Assembly: GCA_030268105.1 (NCBI GenBank)
Contig: BSDZ01000003.1
Span: forward strand, 3,286,001-3,350,000
Reading direction: 5' to 3'
DNA: 64,000 nt
Source: Volvox africanus
Lineage: Eukaryota; Chlorophyta; Chlorophyceae; Chlamydomonadales; Volvocaceae
This document shows, in pieces, positions 1 through 13,100 of the stretch. Both the position numbers and the translations under genes were made by a program. Each line of letters opens with the position of its first letter. Within the stretch, counting starts at the first letter, position 1. The notes below the pieces were generated by a model. The model was not told the DNA's origin, made no database searches, and saw nothing but the letters and a program-made list of their open reading frames with translations.

Positions 1-3000
1 AGGACGCTTTCAATGACTCCATCGCAGAAAAGCGGGAAACGGAGAAGCAAGACACCGCGATTGTCTGAAAGCAGCACCATCCCGACGCAGCCCGCGCATG
101 AGATCCGTGAACGCAGGGTAGGAAGTTCTTAAACTTTCTGCCTACAGCAACGCTGGCCGCCAACCAGGGTCTTGGGTTGATGCTGGAGCGTGTGGACTGT
201 CGAAGGCCGAAGTGATCACCCCTTCACTCGGAGAAGGACTTTGGGTGCGCACCTGCTGCACAAGCGTTTGATACTTGGCCGCTCGCAGCATCTGTGCCTC
301 TTGCATGGCGTTGACCTCCTTGCCAACAGAGTCCAGTGCAGCCCTTTCCCGATCCAGGTCGGTCTGCGCGGCCGCCACTTTCAGGCTGATGGAGCACAGG
401 TCGCCGCCCGCGTTCGCCTCGGCTTGTGAAATCTTCTGCTTCATCACCGCCGCCCAACGCTCCAAGCTCTGTTAGTTTGAGACATCGGAGCGCGTACGAA
501 TTCAGGCCAACGGGCATCATGACACCAATATCAAGCCACGCAAATTTCGGGAAGAGCGCTGCACATAAGTTCCCATAATTCACAAGCTTGAAACACGGTT
601 TTCCTCCAAACCGTGTTGCCACATCGCAATATCGCAGGACCTGGGCACAAGCAGGCGTTTACAGATCAGTCCGGCCTATGTGTGTTTGATCGGTCCTTTT
701 CCTTCGATTCCTATCCTAATAAGGTTTCGAGCATCACTTGGCACACCCAGAAAGGATCTTTAATGAGGACCGGTATCAGACTCAGGTGCCGACGGGGCTA
801 CCTGTCTGGTCATTGCCTGCGCGAGCAGGGCCTCCATCTCCTCCTCGCTTCTGTTCCTGTTGGCTTGAAGGGACCTCAGCTCTTGCCTCTTCACCTCGCG
901 AAGCTTCACAAGGGCATCCAGACCTTCCTGCCGAGAGCAGACCTGCAGCGACATGAAACGACTAAGACTAAAACTTGGGCAGGGCTTTGCCTTTGTGATG
1001 TTGACAACATACCCGCGCCAGGCCCCTCCCATCCCAACCATCCATCCACTGCGCAGGCTGAGCTGTTGGCATCTGCCCTCTTGCCTCTTGGTGTCCGCGC
1101 CTGCACAATCTAGCGCTATTCCGATATCCGATTTAACCCCGGCAGCACCTGGGTTGCAGCTTCGGACGCCTTTTCCACTTCCTCCGCGTACTGATCAATG
1201 CGCTGGCGAGCCTTCTGCATGTCCTCGCTCGCGGCTTGAAGTTGCTCCCGGCGAGCCCTCAGCTGCTCGCCTGCCTCCTGCTTGCGCTGAGCTAGCTGGT
1301 TGATTTTCACCACGAGCTCCTGCCGTCGGGCCACATACTCACCTTTCTGTTTGTGCAAAGCCTCTATCCTGCGGGCGATTCCGCCAAAACATATAGATGG
1401 GGCGTGGGGCAGAGGAAGGTACGAGAAGGCCAAGCTCATAGGCCCTGGGCAGCCTAAGTTGCATGTGTCACTTATAATTCTTTCGCAATATGATTGCGCT
1501 CAGGCAGCTATATACCTAGGTAGTAACGCTCTGCTCCCACCTTACTCGGCCTTCGGGGACCACTTCCTCGCGGGTTGCCATCAGAACCGGCCACCTCGCG
1601 TCTACTGATACTTGCTACTGGCCAAAGATACTCCTAATGTACAGCATGGTAACTTGGCGTTAACCATACCTTAGTCTCAACCGCCTTCTCACAGACATGG
1701 GATGACCCCTTTGCAGTGCGGCAAACTCATTCTAACGGGTTGCGACCACGAACTCATTCGTCAATACAAGCAACCACACCGCACCAAAGCGACAGCAATA
1801 AACAGCAGCTTCAGCACATCAACTTACCCTTTATGTATGGCTTCTGCTTCCGCCGCAGCGTTGTTCTTGTCCGTCTCCAGGCTGGCTTGGCTGCTAATCG
1901 CCTCAGCGAGCTCCCGCTGCGTCTGCTGCAGGCCGTTAAGCCGCTCGGATGAGTGTGCCTCGCTCGCCTCGGAAGGGGCCTCATCCAGCAGGCTATCCAA
2001 CTGAGACTGGCAGCAAGCCTGCATCAACAATGAGTTGTAGCATGTCCTTGACTTCGTGTCGTCGTGGATATGGCCAACTACCAGTTCCATCCGGCAAGGT
2101 TCAATATATGGAGAAAGACAGACGAACCCGAATGCTGAAATTTACTTGCGCCATTCCTTCATCCTGTGTGGCACGCGCGTGCACCCTTGGGTTCGAGGCT
2201 CGCCTCCCTCTTCCGCTGTATTCCTTCCCCACCTGTTTCCTCGACAGCGTCATTTGCTGCTGCTCCAGATCATGGCGCTCGTGTTGCAGGGCCGTCACTG
2301 CTATCTGCGATTCCCTCCGCGCCACCTCTGCTTGTTGTAGCTCGGCTTCCCGTGCCCGCAGCGCTTGCTCGCTGGCAACCAACTGCGCCCGGTTATCCGC
2401 AGCCAGGCGGCATGTCCTGCCACCAACGGGAATGGACCGGGGAGGCAAGGCGAGGGAGCACGTATTGCGCTAACAGGAGTGCAGCATCCTATACGAGTGG
2501 CAGGAGTGAGCACCACGAAGTCCTATAACACCTAGCAGAACTAAGCCGGCTTCCAGTGTACTTTACTTCGTCCAGAGCGTCCCGTCGCGTGTGGCTTGGA
2601 ACCTTGTTGGAACATAAAACAAAGAGACATCGAATAAATCAGCCACCGTTGTTAACTCCTATCCAGCCCGAAGAAATAGGCAGTCATTCCAGTCAATTGG
2701 CCATTATCAATCCTTAACTGTTTGGGACAAACACTCCGTCCGTGTTTACTGGCCTGTGCCTGCCTTCTAAAGCGATCCGTAATACAGGTATGTTGCTCAT
2801 AGTCCGCCCATCTCACCGAGGTAAGTGCAAGAAATCGGTGCGCATGGCCCCCGCTCGCATGCACACATATGATGCGCCCTTAGAATCGTAGGCTCTCCGG
2901 ACCCGGCGGCTGACCAGGTCGGGGTTGCGGCCCAGCGCCACCTCCTGGCCCTCCTCCATACTGCCCACCAACACCACACTGCCCGCAGAACCGTGGTCCA

Positions 3001-6000
3001 GCAGCACGTTGATGACCGTGCCGTGGACCTGCGCGTGGCAGAGCGAGGCAGAGAGGCTTCAAAAATACTAGGCAACTGATGAAGACACCTGATGTGACGC
3101 CGCACACTATCCTTATGTACGGGCCATCAAACAAGCGGTCCCAAAGCTGCACATCGCGCACCTGTGGCAACAGTCCCTCCATCGGCTCAACCAGGTCGAT
3201 CACGCGACGCCACACTCGCCCCCGAGAGTCCACCACCGCCTGTTGCCCGTAATCGTGCGGCCGGCTGCGAAACTCCATCTGCACGACGTACGGCCTCTGG
3301 CAGCGCAGACGGTCTGCCATACCCCGCAGCTTGTCGCAGTCCTCACGCCGGTTCACTACCCACAAGGACAGACAGCCACGCAGTGCCAGCTCTACAAGTG
3401 GGCCCAACGCCGGGTCGCAGTCAGCACGTAAGCGCAGGTGCAGCCCAAGCGGCCCGATAGGCGGCTGGCTAAATGTGCCAGGCGGCGCGGTGCGCACGGC
3501 GTCGAGCAAGTCCATGACCTTCGCCCCCCACTTGCGCACGTTGACGGCACGCGCCTGCGCTCGGTCGCCGCCCAAAGCTTGAAGTACCTCGTGGTGCGCA
3601 GCGCGTGCTTCCCTTGCTTGTGCCTCCGCCGCCCCGGCCTCTGCCGAACGCCTCCGCAGCGTGGCCTCCGCTTCCTTGAGCCGCTTCGATAGCTCGCCGC
3701 AAGAGGCCTCGAGCCTTGTGGCGGCAGCCTGCAAATCCGCCAACTCCGCCTGCTCCGCCGCCACCTGGATTGGTCCTCACGGTCCACACGTGCATTTCAA
3801 GATGGGAAATTGGGTCTTATTGCTTTGTTACGGCGGCACATTGCCCAGCTGAACGCCAGGATAACCTGTGAACTATGAAGTGTTCAATCAGGATTTGAGT
3901 TTAAGATTCCGAAAACACCTTGGCGGATGAAGTGAGATGAAAATCTCAAAATCCAATATACAACGGGGTCTTACACAGTTATCTCTCACCGCTTAACGGC
4001 CCCAAACCACAGCCGGCCATGTCATCCGCTGCATACGCGCACCTTGGCCTCGTGTTCCCGCACCCTCTGCAGCAGCCCCTCGCTCTGTCTCTCCGCGTCT
4101 AGCCGTTCGAGGTCTTCCTCAAGGGAGGCCTTCCTGTCGTACAGGCCGCGCATGAGAGATCTTAGCACCTCCAGCCGCCGCGCCGCCTCGGCCTCGCGGC
4201 GCCTGGCGGCTTTATGGCGGTTAGACGTTTCCTGTACTCGGACGAGAAGCTCGTCGGAGCGTGTGTTGTTCATCTCGTCCCGCTACGAGGACGCAGATTG
4301 AGGGTGAGCTTATATGATGTGAAGGTCTGGCTGGAACGTACTGTCGCGGTTGTAATCAGGTACCCAGCGTACGCAATGAAGGAGGAGGAGAATGGGTTGG
4401 ATAGTTGCGACTAAATCAATACCCCTCCCTACACATGACCCGGATAAGCTAACACTGTTCGACATGCCATGGACGAGGGCGCCATTTCCCGTTTCTCTCT
4501 TTGAATATAATAATCCTTTTCTGTGCCTTTATGATTAAAAGGACTGTCAGAATCCACATAAGAGACATGACACTGTTAAGTCCCATTCTTGGTCGTCATC
4601 ACCCGTCACCTAGCCTCTTACTAACGCATCCTCCTGTGTCTGCAGCTCAGCCTCCGCTCGCTCATCCTCCTCCACAGCGGCTTTCAGCTCATGCACCCGC
4701 TCAGGATGCGCAGCGGCCGCCGTCTTGGCAATGGCGAGGCCCCCGCGCGCCTCTTCAACGATGGCCCACACGATCGCCAGGTCAAGGTCTGCCAGCAACT
4801 GCTTGTACCTGTGCACGCAGAAGGGAAGCGGATTCAGTAATTGAGTGGACTTAAGTCCGCGCAAAAAGGTCCCCGAGGAAAGGCGACAGTGTGCGACTGT
4901 GAAGACGAAAGTAAACGCCCATGAACACCACAGGTGGGCAAGCGCAGTATAATGAATATGCACAAACCATCCGCAAAGGGGCAATGACGAGCGTTCAGCC
5001 TACCAACGACGAGCATTCAGCCTACCAAAGCGGCGGCAGCACCACAAATAGCGTTCTCCGGTTCCTATACTTCAGCGCATCGTTGGTCGCAAACGACAAC
5101 AGTGTTTCCCCTGGTTGCCACATTACACTCCGAGGACGCGGTGTCCTATGTGCATGCATGGGACCCTTCTTCCTTTGAACAGACACCTCCACTCAGCGAC
5201 ACACAGCCACTCACAAATCCGTTTGTTGCAGGATCTTCTGCCGTTGCTGTAAGCCCTTCAGCTCCTTTTGCTTGGCCTGAAATCGACCAACGTGCTTTTT
5301 CATATTCTCTGTGGCCAGCTGCACGTTCACGGCCGCTGCGGCCAGCTTATCACGGGTGGCGGTCAGGCAAGTGCCGCTCATGTACATGTCGTACTTCTTG
5401 CAGCGGCTGCTGCCTTGGGTAACTGCGTGCATATGCAGAGGGAAACCGAGTGTCTCAAATGCCATCATGTGCACAGGGAGACCCCGAATAAATACGTTGA
5501 AAATGCAGGATGCAGGTCGGACAATGAATGAATGCCAAGGCTGGGATGGTCGACGTGTGAAGAGCCTTCGACAATGGCCTTCCATGGACCAGGCCAAACA
5601 AGCCGCTTCATGTGTTCGCTTCCCCTCCCCCTTCACAAAAACATGAGGGTTTTGGTAGGCCCGTTTCCAGGCCGGTTATTCCTGGCAACGTCCTTGTCTT
5701 TTCCCCTTGTTAGCCACCCGTACGTTGATGGAATTCTCGAGAGACATCCTGTGTGATGACTATGAGCGGATTGGAGGCATCGATATTGAAGTGCTCCGAT
5801 AGCATCTCCACCTCACGGGATGCACTGTGACCCAGGTGGTCTTGGGGCTTGAATTCCAAACCGTCCGCCCGAAACAGCTGGTATGTGGCGCTGCCTTTGC
5901 GGTTGCCTTCAGCAGCAGCCTCCCCGGCGGTGATCTTGCGCACGATTCGAATCATAGAACCGTAGCTGCATGGGGAGGCGAATAAGGGACCCAGCCCATA

Positions 6001-9000
6001 TATACGGGGACTCAAAAACAGAGCATTCCACGTTAATCGTCAACAGGGTGACGATAGGTGCGCAAACAGGAATAGGTTGGGTCTGCTGTTGTCAAGCTGG
6101 CGTAATAACAACTCCCACCAACGTTCCGCATGTGGCCCAGCTGATCGCAAGGATATACTCCCAAGACGCGCAATCTACAATCTACACAGAGTTTCCATTC
6201 GTTGGGTCTGCGCCGCGCAACATACTGGAGGCCCAACCCCGACCCCTCTGCCAGCAACGATGGACCTCTCGACCCGCCGTTGCCCCGCAACCATCGCATG
6301 CCGCCCCTTACATCTCATGCCGGAAAGGTGGCCACTTTTGCGTCTCTACCTCGTCCTCGGTGGTGTTCCAAATATCAAGAGTTACTGTCGCACTGTGTCT
6401 CTCCTTGGCGACCCAATTGGCAAGGCTTTTGCCACGCCCCGTCTCTCGTGCGCTCGCGCCCAAACAGGCTTGCAGGCCCTGCAACAGGGCCGACTTGCCA
6501 CTGCCATTTCGCCCCGCCACGAAAGTCACGTGTTTACTGCGCGGTAGGATGCATCGAACTACAGTAAAGAACATATTTCACACGGGGAACCCACGAATCC
6601 TCATGGGAGTCACCACCAAACCATGTTAATGGGCTCTCGACTAGGCTTCAAGCAAGCCTTAAGCTAGAACGGCTACAAAATAAACGAAAACACATGCCTT
6701 AGTTCAATTGCAATTTGCACGCGGAAACGGTACGATGTCTGTCCCAGGAATCTCGAGGTTCCCGACAGTCCTAATCCAAGAACACGCCTCGTGGCTGAGT
6801 ATTTGCTAATGGCGTTCCAGACTTAGCTGATTATCCATGCGGGCGCCGCACGCTGTTATTTTTCCCTATCATCCGTGTTTTTCCATTTTAATGACTTCCA
6901 AACACCCACTTAAAGAAGACTTCCACGTTCTCGTGGCACATGAAGTTCACCAGCTGAATCCGGCAAAGCTGGCCCGCAGAAAAGTTCTCACGGTCCCCGA
7001 GGATGTGGCGGGGGCGCCCGGTATGGCTTTGCCGGGTGCGCGGAATGTGTTGGTGCAGCCCCTGCGGCAGACGCGTGGTAATATTTACGTGAGGCGGCTC
7101 AAGAAAATGTGCATGAATACTGCCTTACAGGATATTGACTGACGAGAACAAGGCCAGTCATGAGCACGCAGATGGAAAGGTTCATGGTTGTCCCAAAATC
7201 GACAGTTCCTTAACCATGTGATTGCCGCGAGTACTCCCTAGCCACACTGCATGTGACGTGTGCGAAAATGCAGAAGACCGCCGTGGCATAAAGCAGATAA
7301 CACAGCGGCTACACAGACGCAGAGTAGCCCAGACATGCCGTGAAATAGGCAGCCCTTTGCCAAAGGCATTGTTCCATCCTGTGTCCCTAACTCGTAGACC
7401 AATTCTCACCTCAGATTCCATGTTGGGGCGCCGTCGGACTGTCGGCCGGTCACGTTCGTGTTCCGTATCTGCCTCCTTAACGCCTACCTGCTGTGATGCC
7501 ACTATGGGATGACCCTGGCCGCAGGCCTGCTGGGAGCTGGGCTGCGCCAGTTTGCCCTGCATGGTATGAGCTTTTCGCTTAAGCGGCAAAGGATTGCTAC
7601 CATGGCTCAGCGGCTCGGTCCCTGGCTGTGCGTGCTGCACATATCCTGCCGAAGGCCCGACACCATGGTCATCCCTCCAGTCCGGTGGCTGCTGCGGCCG
7701 CTCAGTCGTTGTCTGCAGATCTGAATGGCTAGGTCGACATGGACTCTGTTTTCTGGGCGCATGGACGCCTACTTAGGGCAGCGGGGAATGCAGTAATGAG
7801 GCACAGTCAACAAGTGGGTGAAGCCGCGCAGTTTGAAGGGGCAAAGAAACAACAATTCTACAAAGTCCTGCAGCCGAATCCGTATCGCAACATAGAACCA
7901 CATGTTAAGATCGTATGGACTCGGATGAATGTTCGGGACGACAGGCGAGGGCAACGCGAAACTCACCACTAGGACATCGCCAGCCAGGCCTACCTCAAAA
8001 CAGTAAGGTAAATTACCTTGAAGGAGGAAGGAAAGTGATAGACGGTGACCAGGACAAATGTTGGCAGGGTTCAGCGGCAGGGGGGGATACATGTGAAGTC
8101 CATGTTGGCGAAGATTGGCGTAACATCGAGGGTGGTAGGCAAAGAACAAAGCGATGAGTAAAGAAGGGACCCTGACCCAAGCCAGTGGCGGTGTAGGTGG
8201 CGAACGAGGAGTGGAAGAGGTAGCCTGCGGCTATCAGGGTTGAGCCATGAGTCAAGCGGTGAGACAGACGCGGCATCGTGGGGTGCCGATACTAGGTCAG
8301 GGAAGGTTAAGCTAAGGGCAGGTGAAGAAAGATCATCCAGCCACCAGAACAAACCAGGTAATCAACGGAGAGAAGTTGCAAGACCCACGACATGAAGCCG
8401 ACTTAGGTGCCACTCTGGAGTCCGGTCCCTGGATCCCTGGCGTCAGTGCCACGAGAGGGTGCCAATATGCATGACATAGGATGCGGGCGAGTGGCGGCAG
8501 GTTAAGGGAAAATAGGGTACAGAAGGGGACGTATGCTGGGTGGTAGCGATACGCACCAACGGGCGCATCCACAACCGCCCACGAGCGAAACTCATCCCAC
8601 GGTAAGGTCTCTGCACTTCCATCGCCATGGTAGACAACCTGTGGGGAAATAACATGAAGGTAGTCACAGCGGGATGGGGTCAGAGTGCTTGGACATACAC
8701 ACCAGGTCCAGGGTTCAACGGCAACGGCAGTAGCTTAGCATCAGACATGCACTCGGGTGGTCCTACGCTACACAGACCGTGCAGCAAGCCTTAACAATGC
8801 TGAAAACAAACTCGTCAGATCTTGTACGGCCCAGACAAGCCAGAAGGCTTAAAGGGCCGCGAGGTTAAGCAAAGCAATAAAGCAGGCACATCCATGTACC
8901 ACACGGCACGACCAACCTTGAAGAATGCGCTGTCCTCGTCAAAATCAACACTATCCACAACGCCAATATACCAAGCACTTTCCTCCATCTCCTCTTCCCG

Positions 9001-9114
9001 CATACGCAGTCGGCAAACCTTCCTTCCTACATAACGCTCTGCGTGTCCGGGTTGTTTGAGTGATTCCGGCAGAGACGTATCCCAAGTTAACCCTCTAGGA
9101 AATATAGGTTGCAT
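1..9114 (-). CDS. SMC6: SMC6 paralog A with N-terminal Tudor-like module (3' end outside window)
   Basis: SMC6 is an ATPase subunit of the SMC5/6 DNA-repair and chromatin complex. Exons read: 9114-8917 and 8638-~8565 (Tudor-like: GRKVCRL, YIGVVDS, then VVYHGDGSAETLPW), 8016-7967, 7712-7410 (basic linker), 7097-6910 (ends in the SMC6 motif VNFMCHENVEV), 6536-6336 (Walker A GRNGSGKSA), 5965-5724 (Q-loop ITQDVSR). Coiled-coil exons follow at about 5385-5225, 4815-4620 and 4270-4030. The hinge lies at about 3770-3100 (PPIGPLGLHLRL) and 3030-2885 (VLLDHGSAGSVVLVG), and the second coil at about 2450-160. Intron phases agree across the first seven exons. The C-terminal head (LSGGERS, Walker B) would lie left of base 1, so the gene is partial here. 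The short exon expected between Q-loop and coil was not found with confidence. The 6336 donor (GTGGCC) is weak. The start is the first ATG of the open frame. SMC6 identity is firm; the fusion is inferred. Confidence 0.85.
8565..9114 (-). other. Tudor-like module of SMC6 paralog A
   Basis: Two exons (9114-8917, exactly 66 codons, and 8638 to about 8565) join in phase 0 as SAFFK then VVYHGDGSAETLPWDEF. The pattern GRKV-x-R, aromatic-F/I-G-V-V, F-K-V-x-Y-x-D/G-G-D/S-x-E-x-L is that of small Tudor-like barrels of the plant PTM/DIR17 type, which end in a YEDGDxEDL-like strand. The family assignment is from memory of the motif, not a search. It lies on the strand and at the 5' side expected for the first exons of SMC6-A. 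Confidence 0.6.
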
Positions 9115-9686
9115 CTTTCTCCGAAAATGGTATGTTGGCTAGGCACGAAAATCGTAAGAGAATATGTGGGTCGCAACTAGCTTGATAAGGTTGTGCTTGA
9201 CATGAACATGCATCCACACCGCAGATAAATAAATATGCTAATTTAACTGACAAAGGCTTACATAAAAAGATATGTAAAGGTGGACACGAAGGTCCCAAAG
9301 CTGATGAGGTGTTGAGGACGAAACCAAAAGATCATAGTCCTTTCCTACTGCAAAGGAAATAAAGTTCACGAACTAGTCTTCCTGTCCAAAGCAGTCCAAG
9401 GCAGCCTAGCCCGTGATGAGCCCCATGAAATGGTACTCTATGCATTTCATGATTTCAGGCATCACGAGCATGAGGCGACAAGCCCATAGCGCGTCTGCAA
9501 ATCTGCTTCTTCAACAATTGTTGCCTTCTGTTTAGTACCGGATTTAGAGTGCTTTACGGGCTTTGGATAGGCTGGAAAGATTACTTGACGTATCTTGTCT
9601 CGAGCTCTTGACAAACGGTCCGACGCTTAGGCGCAACCTCTGGGCACACCGAGGTGCCTCCCTTTCGCACCCCAAGGTGTTTCTAG
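9115..9686. promoter_or_regulatory. 572-bp gap between the divergent SMC6 start codons (candidate bidirectional promoter)
   Basis: The two first ATGs (9114 on minus, 9687 on plus) face away from each other across 572 bp that contain no convincing exon. A single stretch must hold both promoters and 5' UTRs, so shared control is likely. An in-frame TAG directly precedes the plus-strand ATG, which supports that start. I see no TATA box or other motif I can assign. Confidence 0.45.
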
Positions 9687-10122
9687 ATGTTGGATGTTAA
9701 GCCCCAACTCCGAAGAGACGCTAAGTTATATTGCGGCCGCAAGGTCCGCAAGGCTTTCTTCCCTGATGGAAGAAGGAAACCGCAATACTATTTTGGAACT
9801 GTGGTAGAGTGTCCGATATTTGATGGTGAAGTCTATTACAAAATCGGTGAGTCTTTTAGGCGTCAATTAAGCCGGCTTGCCGCTGACTATATGGAAAAAA
9901 TCGGGGATTTCAGCATGATGGCATGGATATGCCAGTGTTTAGAAAGGCATTGCAAGTTCGGAAGGTATCTTAATATTCCCTGTTCCCGCCAAAATAGTCT
10001 TTGTATCTTGTTTGTGGCCTCTTGGGCCTGATCTGCAGAATACGAAGACGGTGACATTGAAGATATTGCCTGGGAGGAGCTTGTGCAGATTATGATGGAT
10101 CCTGGCGTGCCCGCTGCTTCCG
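9687..10122 (+). other. Tudor-like module of SMC6 paralog B
   Basis: Exons 9687-9846 and 10039-10122 join in phase 1 to give YCGRKVRKAF, YYFGTVVE, GEVYYKIEYEDGDIEDIAWE. The barrel-like pattern and the YEDGDIEDI strand match the small plant PTM/DIR17 Tudor-like fold and align with the module at the start of paralog A. The next exons (10176-10265, 10533-10867) stay open in the same frame into SMC6, the last with a basic stretch that could be a nuclear localisation signal. The domain name rests on motif recognition only. Confidence 0.65.
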
Positions 10123-13100
10123 GTGGGTAATTCTGCGGAGATGCGCAAACTACCAAACTAACCAGACTATTCCAGTGATGTTCATTGACCCGCCTAACCG
10201 GTTTGAATTTGAAGGGGCCCTTGCCGATGCCACCAACCTTGCGGACGCACAGGGCATGCTAGGTGGTGAGCGGGTGACGCACTTAAGGCGCTGACCGGTC
10301 CGGTTCACGTGGAAAGGGGCTACCTCCTGTTCAGGGGAGTGGTTCACGGGGCCCACGGGATAAGGGGGGCATTAAAGAAACTGCGAACCGGCTTGGCATG
10401 CATTTGCAATTTGAGTAATGAATTATCACTGCAAATTTTGACACTATGTAGCGTCATCCTGCAATAGTTTGACTATGCTGAAGAATCAGTTTCTATATCG
10501 CTTCTCTTCTCTGGCCTTCATGTTCTGTTTAGGAAAGCCAGTTGGGCACCAGCCTCCGCGGAAACAGCCCAACGGGCTTGCGACATCATCTTTGGATTGT
10601 CCAGGGCCGTCCGATGTTTGTATTGGCATGGACGAGCCACCGATGCAGCTGCAAGGCCGGACACGTAAACGCGACATAAAAGAGAGAGATGGCGGGGTGG
10701 ATGGTGGCCAGGACGTCAATGCAGGGGCACAGGTTCGGACCCGCCAATGCGAGCCCATTTTTGGAGAGGCCGGCGATTGCGAAGCTGAGGCGACTGAGCG
10801 ACCAAGGAAGCGTATGGCTATGGGGCGTCCTGTGCTTGCGGCGGCGGAAGAGGATGGGCGCGATCAGGTAAGGATGGAAAGACCCCTGTTGATTCCGGGA
10901 GAACCTAACCCTGGCATCGTGGTTGCTCGGCATGGTGGACGGGCCGACTGGTGAACATTCATGTCTGAAACACTTGTTTGCGCCTTACGACTGGTTATGA
11001 TGCGTCTGAATAGCTTCAACGATTGCCCAACGTTTTGCAATCCACACGCCCAGGCGCGGGCTGCCATGATGGCGCCCGAAGGTGACGATTTTGGCGGCTT
11101 CACACCGCGTACTGTAGGCCTTCCAGGTCAGATTGCCAAAATTCGTGTGGAGAACTTTATGTGCCACCAACACTTTGAGCTGGAATTTGGGTAAGTACTA
11201 AGATGTTTTGCACGGCATGCCTTAGCATGGTAGAGAAGCACCGTGCCATTTTTGGTGTGCAGCAGTCCACTGTGCTTTCTGATCTAATCTTATTTCCTGT
11301 TACGCTCTCCCGTACCCAATGAGGAAGTGCGCACGTGACGCTGGTCAGCGGTGCAAACGGGAGCGGCAAGAGCGCTATAGTGCAGGCCTTACAGGTCTGC
11401 CTTGGCGTCACGGCACGCAATACAGGTCGTGGGACTGCCATCGCCGACCTCATCCGCACAGGGGTGGACGATGCCAAGGTTCAGGTTACTTTGTGGAACA
11501 CTGGCGAGGACGCCTTCATGCCGTCCATGTAAGTTAAGGGTGAGACGCGTTTTTAGATGTGGAAGTGGCACATTGATGTATTCACCTAGCTTGGAGATAG
11601 ACTCTGACAGTGCTTCTGGCTCACTATCCATTACCCTGTCAGTTTCGGTGACCGTATCACCGTTGAACGCCACTTGAGGCGTACGGGCGCTTCATCTTAC
11701 GCCCTTCTGGACTCCCGAGGCCGAAAAGCTGCTCTAGACAGGGGAGAAAAGGTCAAGGAAGTCCTGGACAGGATGCTTGACTACTTTACGGTGGATGCAA
11801 ATAACGCGCTGACAATCATCACACAGGATAAGTCTCGCAGCCTCCTGTCGGGTGAGCAAGGTTTCCGAGGGTTTTCCGAGCCAATCGGGTCCTCCTGGAC
11901 CATGCTGCGGGGACTACGATAACTTTAAGGTTACATTAGGTCTCTGCTGTCTTTAGCCGTTGTATTTCTATGATCATGGCGCAAAGATTTATACTAGATC
12001 CCGCGTTACCCGTACCCAGTCCGCCGCTTCGTCACCTTCCTTCACAGACAAGTCGAACGCAAGGGATAAATATGAGATGTTCATGGCCGGCACACTCCTT
12101 GACAAGGTCCAGGTCAGTCCATAGGTTTTTGTGTTTTTATGTTTTTTTATGTTACACAACAGGTTTCGGATTACTGTTGACAAGTAGGCAAGGTTTTTCT
12201 ATCAAAAGAATGAATTCAGTATGAAGGAATTCGAAGGCGCCCGTACAACCCCGTGCGCGTTCGTTGGCAGCTGTTCTACTTGGACACGGTTCGAAGACCA
12301 TTGTTTTTACGGCTGCAGGAGGATCTTAAGGTTGCGAATGCTCAGGTATGTGCGATGCTTAAGAATTTTGAGGAGATCCTGACACGCTACAAGGCTGAGA
12401 AGCAGGAGGAGCTTCAGCTTAGCAGCAAGGTCGAGAAACTGCGCGGCGCTGACAAGTAAGCTTTAAATGGGACTGGGTGGGTTCAAGTTTACACTGGTTG
12501 TCGAAAAGTATATTGCGGTGAGTGCACGTGGACAATATGATTGTATTACAGACTGTATTACATACAGACGTCTTCATATCGAGGTGTATAATAGCTGTTT
12601 GGGACATGACTCCGCTAGCGTGTGCTTGTGCCACGGCATCGTAGGTTCCTGCAAGACCGAGAAATGCTTGAGCGGGCCATTGCATGGCGGGCCGTACAGC
12701 AAATGGAGGACCGAGTTGCAGCCGCCAAAGCCGCCGCAGATATCCACGGCCCGGAGCTGCTATCTCTGTACGAGTGCCATGCGGATGCGATTGCGCGTGC
12801 TAAGCAGGATCTGCTTGATCGACAGACTGAGCTGGTATGCTTCCCCGCCTAGCTGATGCGTCACATTGCTTTGAGTGTGTCCCTAGGTGTCGAATGACTA
12901 TCCAGGTTATCCTTATGCATGCGCTAAGTTCTTAAGGCGCATGGGAATCACATTGCAGGCAATTGAGCTGGAGAAGCACACCAAGATCATGGAGAATAAC
13001 ATGTCGCATGTCCAGGGCCTCCTAAAAGCTGAAAAAAATTCACGTATCAACATGGATCGAGCGAAACGTAGCATGGCGGCTGCGCAAACCAATCTGGAAG

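Noticed and set aside
7182..10470. Tudor-like exons as two unrelated small genes in the SMC6 intergenic space
   Set aside because: Possible, but both copies keep the same strand, order and compatible intron phases with their SMC6 neighbour, so a fusion is the simpler reading; kept as an open test in the findings.
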